Source: Lepas anatifera (taxonomy: Eukaryota > Arthropoda > Thecostraca > Lepadidae). From it: DNA of 64,000 nt. Within the stretch, counting starts at the first letter, position 1. Every line of letters starts with the position of its first letter. Shown one piece after another: positions 46,410 to 55,000 of the stretch. A program made the position numbers and the translations under genes. Below the pieces are notes generated by a model. It was not told where the DNA came from. It searched no databases and saw only the letters and a list, made by a program, of their open reading frames with translations. The stretch spans positions 1,178,001 to 1,242,000 of the forward strand of contig JAOTON010001583.1 of the NCBI GenBank assembly GCA_034440635.1, given 5' to 3'.

Positions 46410-48425
46410 TTGCAGTCACATGGCGCTCGGGTGTATCACAGGGGGCCCGGCTGCAGTCACAGGGGGCCCCGGTGGATAATAGGGGCCCGGTTGTAATTAC
46501 AGGAAGGCACGGATGGATCACATGGGGCCCGGTTGCAGTCACAGGGGACCCGGGTAGATCACAGATAGCCCGGGTGGATCATAACTGGCCTGGTTGTAAT
46601 CACAGGGGGCCCAGGTGGATCACAGGGGGTCCGGTTGCAGTCAAAGGTGGCCCGGGTGGATCTCAGGGGGTCAGGGGTGGGCCTCAGGGGGCCCGGTTGC
46701 AGTCAAAGAGGGCCCGTGCGGATCACAGGGGGCCCAGGATGGATCACAGGGGTCCCCAAGTGGATTACAGGGGACCCGATTGCAGTCACAGGGGGCCCGG
46801 TTGCAGTCACAGGGGGCCCGGGTGGATCATAGTGGGCCCGGTTGCAGTCACAGGGCGCCCGGGTGGATCACATATGGCCCGGTTGCAGTCACAGGGGACC
46901 CGGGCGTATCACAGGGGCCCGGTTGCAGCCACAGAGGCCCGGGTGGATTACAGGGGGCCTAGTTTCAGTCACAGGGTCTCGGGTGGATCATAGATGGCAC
47001 GGTTGCAGTCACAGATGGCCCGGCCCCAGTCACAGGAGGCCCGGGTGTATCACAGGGGCCCGGGTGGATGATAAGGGGCCTGGTTGCAGTCACAGGTGGG
47101 CCGGGTGGATTACATGGGGCCCGGTTGCAGTCACAGGGTACCCGGTTGCAGTCACAGAGTGCCTGGTTGCAGTCACAGGGGCCCCGGGTGGATCACAAAT
47201 GGCCTGGTTGCAGTCACAGGGGGCCCGGGTGCATCACAGGGGGCCCGATTGCAGTCACAGGGGGCCGGGTGGATCATAGGGGGGCGGTTGTAATTACAGG
47301 GGGCCCGGGTGGATCACATGGGGCCCGGTTGCAGTCACAGGGGGCCCGGGTGGATGACAGGAGGCCCGGTTTCAGTCACAGGAGGCCCGGGTGGATCGTA
47401 GATGGCCCTGTTGCAGTCACAGGGGGCGGTTGGAGTCACAGGGGGACCGGGTGGATCATAGGGGGCTGGGTGGATAACAGAGGGCACGGTAGCAGTCACA
47501 GGGGCCCGGGTGCATGATAGGGGCCCGGTTGTAATTACAGGGGGCCCGGGTGGATCACATGGGCCCGGTTGCAGTCACAGGGGGCCCGGGTGGATGACAG
47601 GGGGCCCGGGTGGATGACAGGGGACCCGGTTTCAGTCACAGGGGACCCGGGTGGATCGTAGATGGCCCGGTTGCAGTCACAGGGATCCCGGGTGAATGAC
47701 AGGGGGCTCGGTTGCAGTCACAGGCGGCCGGGTGGATCACAGGCGGCCCGGATGGATCACAGGGGGCCCGGTTGCAGTCACAGGGGTGCGGGTGGATCAC
47801 AGAGGGGCCCGGTTGCAGTCACAGGGGGCCCGGGTGGACGACAGGGGGCCCGGTTTCAGTCACAGGGGGCCCGGGTGGATCGTAGATGGCCCTGTTGCAG
47901 TCACAGGGGGCCCGGTTGGAGTCACGGGGGGACCGGGTGGATCATAGGGGGCCGGTTGGATAACAGAGGGCCCGGTAGCAGTCACAGGGGCCCGGGTGGA
48001 TGATAGGGGCCCGGTTGTAATTACAGGGGCCCGGGTGGATCACATGGGGCCCGGTTGCAGTCACAGGGGGCCCGGGTGGATTACAGGGGCCCGGTTTCAG
48101 TCACAGGGGGCCCGGGTGGATCGTAGATGGCCCGGTTGCAGTCACAGGGATCCCGGGTGGATGACAGGGGGCCCGGTTGCAGTCACAGGGGGCCGGGTGG
48201 ATCACAGGCGGCCCGGATGGATCGCAGGGGCCCGGTTGCAGTCACAGGGGTGCGAGTGGATCACAGAGGGGCCCGGTTGCAGTCACAGGGGGCCCGGGTG
48301 GATGACAGGGGGCCCAGTTGTAGTCACAGGGGGCCCGGGTGGATCACAGGGGGCCTGGCTAGATCACAGGGGCCCGGTTGAAGTCACAGGGGTCGGATGG
48401 ATCACAGGAGACCAGGCACCTACAC
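46410..48425 (+). repeat. ~40-bp GC-rich minisatellite, ~50 copies
   Basis: Alternating half-units GGGGGCCCGGTTGCAGTCACA and GGGGGCCCGGGTGGATCACA. Higher-order periodicity is visible: the order at 47540-47950 closely repeats at 48010-48330. Frames up to 199 codons are open on the plus strand but simply translate the repeat. Confidence 0.92.
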
Positions 48426-49112
48426 TACTTATTCTCTGGATCCACCCATGGTCCAAAACCAAAACATAATGCTCTTATTGTAGGCTCGGACTTTTACGTA
48501 CTGTAATTTTTTGTGATGTATTATGGGTAGTATTGGGTCCGTTTTTACCAGACTATAACTAAAATAAAAAAACAGAGCCGGCCGCTTCGATCGCCAGCGT
48601 TGCCGCGGCGTGGACGCGGGTGTGACGCCTGGCAATGTGCTGCAACGATGCGTGGAGAAACGGCATGTTAGTAAAGGTAACTTGGTGTTTTATTGATATC
48701 TAACCAGATGGAATGTCGACATATGTCTCTTACCTAGCTGCATGAAAAATTTCATTTCCCTTCAATGACTCTAACCACCCTAAACCCTGGTGTGAAGCAA
48801 AAATGAACCGGGAAAATTACCACTTTGAAATGTATTTTACGACTCATAGCTCGGACGCCGTAAGAGATAAGTGGGGGGGGTATGAGTAAGAAAAATGAAG
48901 CCAACGAAATTTGCTATCCAGCCGTATTAAGTTCAATACCGTAGCTATCATGTTCTGGAAACCAGGGGGTTGAGAATAAAAAGTTCCAAAACTTACATTT
49001 TTATTTTGCATATAAAATAAAAAATTTCAGTCTGAAAGTTTTTATCTCTAAATACATAATAAGCGAGGCTATTCTCTTTTATTATCGGAAATGGAAACTA
49101 AATTTTATTAAT

Positions 49113-49734
49113 TAGATCGGAAGATATAAGGGTTTGAGTGATATTTTGGGAAATGCAGACCTTCACGGAATGGGCCAAAAAGGGCCCTCAAATTTCCGTT
49201 TCCATTTTGTTTTTGTGTTTTTGCAGAACTGCACAAACAAGTTTATAAGTGAATATTTGATTTAGAACCTGAACTGCCGTAGCTTCAGATACTTCGAGCC
49301 TATCCTTTATACCATGAGTTTTATGCAAAATTTAGGGTGCAAAGTTTAAAAGCTAATTTAGAGACTTACGTTTTAAACTTTTTCTTTCAAACTTCTTGTG
49401 TGAACTATAAATTTCCCTGATGTAAAAGGGTGAAAGTTTGAATAATCTAGAAAAATTAGCAAAAATAGAAAAATAAAAGTTAAAAATCACATAATGCAAA
49501 ATTCTGGGCAAAATTTTGAAAATTTTGAAAATTGACAACCCTGGTGCTTATTTATTTGGAAGTGCCTTCTATTTACAACTGTTTTAAGTCTCTGATACCA
49601 GCGCTCAGAACAGACAACAACAACAGACAACATCTCCGGTCTGCGACCTGGGCTAACGCCCCACCGGCGCAGGAGAGCCGCTTGACAATGTGCTGAAAGC
49701 TAACCATATTTCGTTCTCACCCCGGAGGGGGAAC
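49113..49734. other. AT-rich DNA, nothing recognised
   Basis: Between the foldback right arm and the purine tract. No exon, RNA or repeat border is seen. Confidence 0.25.
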
Positions 49735-49822
49735 GGGGGGAAAAAAAAAGGGGAAAAAAAAGGGGGGGGAAAAATAAAAAAAAAAAAAAAAAAAAAAAAT
49801 AAAAAAAAAAAAAAAAAAAAAT
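49735..49822. repeat. Homopurine tract, A/G runs to poly(A)
   Basis: Runs of A7-A9 and G4-G8 alternate, then two ~22-base A runs separated by T. It adjoins the tRNA-like sequence. It could be a retroposon tail or an unreliable consensus region. The derived poly-Lys/Phe frames are artefacts. Confidence 0.7.
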
Positions 49823-49894
49823 TAATGTATCTCTTCATAAGCCTGCAAGTCAGTTTTATCATTCTTTTCATTGAAATAACCAATAAAGAGTACG

Positions 49895-49972
49895 TGGTCA
49901 CCCCCGGATTCGAGCCGTGCACCTACCTGATCAAGAAACAGGGCCTCTAACCACTAGACCACCGTGCCACCA
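49895..49972 (-). ncRNA. tRNA-Lys(CTT)-like sequence, probably a SINE head
   Basis: Minus-strand A box GTGGTCTAGTGGTTAGAGG, a seven-base loop TTCTTGA on a 4-5 bp stem (CCTG/CAGG) giving anticodon CTT, and a B box GCTCGAATCC. The acceptor stem pairs poorly and the T stem has a mismatch, so it is a degraded tRNA or a tRNA-derived retroposon rather than a functional gene. Confidence 0.45.
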
Positions 49973-50475
49973 TACTCTGCACCCTCTCACTAGCCGAACA
50001 CCTGTGACCCGTCAGGAGGTCACTGGCTGGTACCACTCCGCCGAATATGCCGGGCCGCTGGCGCCGGGTGCTCTGCTTGTCCCGAAAAGGCACGATATAA
50101 AGGTGCTTCTAGAAGACAAACCAAGCATTCTTTTGGGCTGAAATTACTTTTATCGTCGAGCTAGGATCCTGAGCTAGCTTCATGCTAAATTTCTTCCACT
50201 TCCATCCGTTTTAAGGACTTGAAACCATGGTGAGAAGCAAAGGTGGTCCGAGAAATTTAGCATCTTGTAATACATTTTGGACAAATTACTCGAAAGCCAT
50301 TAGAGATAGGTGGGTAGTATAAGTGAGCGAAATGACCGCAAGTAACTTTCCTATTCAGCCATGTCATATCTGAGTTTGTGAGTGACATGAGCTTGGAACC
50401 AGGAAGACGTTGAAGATTGGTAAAGGGATTTTGTGGCACGGTGATGACGTCACAACATGGCAGCTCGTGACCAAG

Positions 50476-50784
50476 AGCCCTGTTCCAGCTGTCAGCACAG
50501 TTTTGTCAGCAGGACCTCTAACCTCTCCTCCAGAAAAGTAACATCAGTACGATAATCGCCTCTTGCTTGTGCTAAGCAAAGGGAACTTAATCCTTTATAC
50601 CATTAAAAAATATTTGGCTGCCACTTCGTGCACTTACTATTTGTCATCAGCGCAAACAGCAGGCCATCAGCCCGTAAAACCTCTAGAACTATTTCCCGGG
50701 GAGAGGCTACAATCCTGTGACGTAGGCGCAACGCGGCCCGCTGATTGGTGCTGACAAAACTGTGCTGACAGCTGGAACAGGGCT
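50476..50784. mobile_element. 309-bp MITE with 36-bp perfect inverted repeats
   Basis: AGCCCTGTTCCAGCTGTCAG continues to 50511 and is exactly complemented at 50749-50784. There is no coding capacity. I could not identify a target duplication, so the superfamily is unknown. Confidence 0.85.
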
Positions 50785-50991
50785 AAGGGCTGGCAGTAAA
50801 CAGTCTGTAGAGAATTCCGAGAGCGGCACAAGCCGAGCCCGCAGGCTGGGATTTCTAGTTGTTACATGACATTCACATAAGGAGTTTGAAAACAAATAAG
50901 TTGTCATGTTTATGAAGGTTCCCTCTTGTCTTGAAACACGGCCAGCCTGGTTCAGCCTCAATGAATCTTCAGTCATCCACTTATCGCTAAA

Positions 50992-51020
50992 TCTGTGGCC
51001 GGAATAAATCCGGCCACAGA
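50992..51020. repeat. 12-bp perfect hairpin
   Basis: TCTGTGGCCGGA, loop ATAAA, then TCCGGCCACAGA. It is isolated. The 50,785-51,589 stretch holds nothing else that I can assign, apart from CATACATACATGTATG-like runs near 51258-51290. Confidence 0.7.
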
Positions 51021-51589
51021 GTGTAGAATCGCCTTAACTGCGATGGCAGGGAGTTCGAAGTGCAATGCAGCTCTGTGACTGTCCTTTAGGTGCAGCCGCC
51101 GTCAGGGGATTTGAAGCCAAATGGTAGAGCAGTAAAAACATTGTGACGCTATATTGCCTACAACTTCCCGTTCATAACTCACAACACACAACAGAAGAAT
51201 GACAATTGCGGTAATTAATGTCACTGAGAGTTACCGGAAGCAATCAACAAGCATTGCATGCATGTATGTACATACATACCTATATGCGCATGTACTACTG
51301 ACCTACGTACTTGTTTCCTGAAGCAACTTCAATCCAGGTACATACTTCATTTCCTATCACTTTCTTTTGAGGCTTTCTACCTTATACGACACATATATCA
51401 CTCATATTTTTTCAAAACTATTTTATATAATTAAGTGTGCTTTTTATATCATTTTTCATGATTTCATGTTTGAAAACTTGCGGCTTACATAACGACTACG
51501 TCAGATGGGCCTCCAGGAACTGGTGAATCTGGACACATAAGGGATGCCACTGATGAATAATAACAGGTATACACGTATATACATATAAG

Positions 51590-51998
51590 ATATATTCACA
51601 AGCGATGGTGTGCTGGTATGTGCAAGATGTTCAGGGGTGGTGATGTATCTGCACGTGCAAGATATTCGTAAGCGATGACGTGCAGGATCATGCATGGCAT
51701 CTTGCAGGGTCATGCTAATACACGTGCAAGACATCCTTCTTTCAGGAGTCGTGGCGTGTTGGCACGTGCAGGATGACTTCAGGAGCGGTTGTGCGTTGGC
51801 ACGTGCATGATGACTTCAGGAGCGGGTGTGTGTTGGCACGTGCAGGATGTCTTCAGGAGCGGTGGCGTGCAGGCAGGTGCAGGATGTCTTCAGGAGCGGT
51901 GGCGTGCAGGCAGGTGCAGGATGTATTCAGGAGCGGTGGCGTGCAGGCAGGTGCAGGATGTCTTCAGGAGCGGTGGTGTGCAGGCAGGTGCAGGAGTC
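51590..51998 (-). repeat. 37-bp minisatellite carrying the WD40 gene's stop codon
   Basis: Regular 37-bp units lie at 51780-51998, with degenerate copies back to about 51590. On the minus strand each unit reads TGCACCTGCCTGCAC, CCACCGCTCCTGA, AGACATCC, that is, the last ~10 codons plus the TGA of the gene. The true stop (51964-51966) lies in the first unit. Plus-strand frames of 87-106 codons are artefacts. Confidence 0.88.
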
Positions 51999-52089
51999 GG
52001 ATCCAGCTATCGCCTCCCGCCGCCACCAGCACTCGGCCGTAACTATCTATAGTGTGGAACGGCTTCGCTGTGGTACCCGTCACCAGAGC
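51964..52089 (-). CDS. WD40 gene, last exon
   Basis: Acceptor GTTGTCTCCCCAG|GCTCTGG, then 41 codons and TGA. ALVTGTTAKPFHTIDSYGR leads into VLVAAGGDSWIRLLHLPAHH, a final half-blade that typically closes a propeller. The end of the exon is the founder unit of the 37-bp array. Confidence 0.82.
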   Translation of the reverse strand, partial: ALVTGTTAKPFHTIDSYGRVLVAAGGDSWIRLLHLPAHHRS

Positions 52090-55000
52090 CTGGGGAGACA
52101 ACTCTGCATCGGCACAACATTTCGAGCCAAAAATATACCTTTTTAAGGGCATGTGGCGCCCATGTAACAGCTTCAGGTTCATTTTAACAGGTTCGTTCTA
52201 ACAGGTTCCCAGTGCATTTGAGGAAGAAATACGTATCTTGTAAATAACAACAAGCCCTTGATTTCCAAAGTTGAAGCTGCTAACACAAACCATTTGCGGA
52301 GAAATGCACGAATCCAGGGAGAAAATTGGGCCTTCCCGGGAATTCCCCGTTGCACGTCTCTTATTGTCTTTTGCTCGTCACGTGCCATTGATGCACGCGA
52401 CAAGCGGAGGATGGGGTTCAAAACTACCCTCTGGAAACACATTTCTCCTCGAACGGCGAGCGCTGGGCAGGATGTAGTACCATTCAAGAGCCTCCTCGCA
52501 ACGTATTGTGCAAAACTGCCATTTAAGCTCAAATTCAGATATCATTATGACGGTGCCACTTTCCCTCAAAATGTATGTTTAATTCATAGCTTGGAAATTT
52601 TTGCTGACTTTATCACTGCTTACGTGTCAGAAAACGCCCCCTAATTTGGGATAAATTTTAAGCGACAAAAGGAAAATACGACATCTGATTTAGTTTTGGT
52701 TTTGAAATGTTTGCAAAAGGCCGAAAAGGCCTTAAAAAGATGAAAGGTGCTGGAACCATACTGGGTCTTTATCTCTCACAGAACTTTGTGACTTTCCACC
52801 TTATTGAAGTCCAGTCCTGGTAACATACGTCAAAATGTACATATAAGACTTTATGTTAGCCGTTTGTTACAACCTCATAAATTGACTTTCACAGAATTTT
52901 ACGTCTGCTGTCCTTTGGCCTACCCAGTGCTCAGTTGTGGCAGTGGGCCCACCTTGCCGGAGTTGTGGTTGATGTACTGGAAGCTGTTGCTGCCGGAGCC
53001 GGCTGTCAAGACGTGGTTACCGTCCGGATCTGTCCGAGCAAACTGTAACCACACAAACTCATATTTGCACCCAGGCTTTATCAATAAATCCTCCTGTGTC
53101 TCAGCGTAGGAGCAGGAGGCCAGGGAGGTCATGACACCCCCTCAATATTCATGACTTTTAATCGTCAGCCTTATGGTGTTGACTGGAACGAAATGACTTA
53201 AGATTGCACTCTGGTCTCTCAACACTCGGGACACTCCTAACGCTTATGTTCATGAGTACAAGTTTGTCAATTTTTTTACATATGGTAATTTTTAAATGCC
53301 TAGAAACAGTGGCACAAGAAAAATGATTAAGCTAAATATATAAAAACTGCACACGAAGCGTTGCTATGATTCCCAGGCTGCAGGTGCAGTCCTCGAAAGT
53401 AATGGTGGATCTTGTTTCGACAACTTCAGCTTAAAAGCGCTCTTCTACTAGATATGCATCACGCAACTTTAAAGGCCTGCTCCCTATCACGTGACTGCCA
53501 GACACTTAGTATAGAGGAGTACTCTTAGGTTGCGTGGCTGCAAACTTTGGTTACATAGTGTATTTTCTGACTTAAAAAGCAATATTAAGTTTTAGTTTTT
53601 GAGTCAGGTCCACCATTATACTTCTTTGAGCACTGTAGCGTCTAGACCTCCGGGCCCGAGGGCGGCTTACCTGTACGGCGTACAGGTTGTCGCCCTGCAC
53701 TTTGGAGCTGGTCTGGGTGCCCAGTGCTTTGATGGGTCGCCGTTCGCGCAGGTCCCAGAGCTGGATGGCGTTCTCGGCTGTCCAGGAGCCGGTCACCACG
53801 ATCTCCCCCGCAGGTCGATGGCATCACCACAGATGTGGGGGCCACCGAGGGAGCCGACCACACCGGACCCCGAGCGCATGTCCCAGATCTGATGGACCAC
53901 AGTCAGACCACAGCTCAGAGAGGCAACCACAACGGACCCCGAGCGCATGTCCCAGATCTGAAGGATCACAGTGAGACCACAGCTCAGAGAGGCAGTCAAC
54001 CCGAATCCCGAGCGCATGTCCCAGATCTGACGGAGCGAGTCAGACCACAACTCAGAGAGGCGACCACACCGGACCCCGAGCGCATGTCCCAGATCTGACG
54101 GAGCGAGTCAGACCACAGCTCAGAGAGGCGACCACACCGGACCCCGAGTCTTTGTTCCAGATCTGAAGGATCACAGTCAGACCATAGCCTAGTGATCGTT
54201 TTTAAAGCTAGGAGAGTATCTTTCTATTCTTTTTGGGATACAAGTATTTCCTCAATACAATATGTTACATCCCAAATTGTCTGTTTGTATTTGCGAGGTT
54301 CGATCGTGCGCCTTTCTTAACGTCCCTAAAGCAGCCCTGAAAAATCGCTTCCCGATCCCCAATCCTCGCCCAGAATGCAAGTGGCATCGCCCCCCGAGCT
54401 GCGATGTGGCGCCTCCTTGGGCACCAAGAAGCTGTCCCGATGCTTCTTCCAAAGATATGCTCGAAGCGGCGATTCGTGATCATGTATGTGCCTACTGTGG
54501 TGTAAACACTTAAATATCCACCCTGGTTTGACGATGAGGTCAGACATACTCTCAGGGAAAAGAAACAGCATTCAACCGTGTTAAGCGGAACAAAAACCCC
54601 GAATCTGTGAATAACTTCCAGGTCAAGCATCGCTATCTTAAGGAGACTTCCTGCTCAAGGTACTTAAGCTAAATACAAGAGCTGATAGGAGACTTTAAAT
54701 CGAGCCCAAAACGTTTCTAGTCGTTTTTGAAATGTGTGAAGGGAGCAAAGGGTCAATTGCCTGCTTTTTGGATGGGGATAGGGAAGTCACCTCGAATGTG
54801 GAGCGACAAAATTTACTCAACCGAGTGTTTGCTTCAGGATTCACGGCGCCTGACGCAGAGTCCCTTCCTGATGCCCCGAGGCACGACCTCCCACGTTTCA
54901 ACCGTTTCACTGTGGCTGATGCCAGCATTAGGTCTGCACTGCATCGCCTTCAACCCCACAGGGCTTAATGATCAGACAACATCAGAGCGCGCATTATTAG

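Larger units (their letters stand above)
39161..49112. mobile_element. Large foldback structure: ~690-bp arms around a 2-kb minisatellite, left arm split by a hAT composite
   Basis: The left arm is 39161-39279 plus 45840-46410, interrupted by the hAT composite. The right arm, 48425-49112, is its reverse complement over the whole length (for example AAATTTAGTTTCCATTTC at the outer end, and GGCCGGCTCTG and CATGGGTGGATCCA at the inner end). The loop is the 40-bp array. Flanking duplications are not evident. No protein-coding capacity. Confidence 0.8.

Noticed and set aside
46394..48469. Long Gly/His/Arg-rich repetitive ORFs (up to 199 codons)
   Set aside because: Direct translations of the GC-rich 40-bp array in a foldback loop, changing frame repeatedly.
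51773..52052. Repeated plus-strand peptides (GCLQERWRAGRCRMSS)
   Set aside because: Shadow of the 37-bp array whose minus strand carries the WD40 stop codon.
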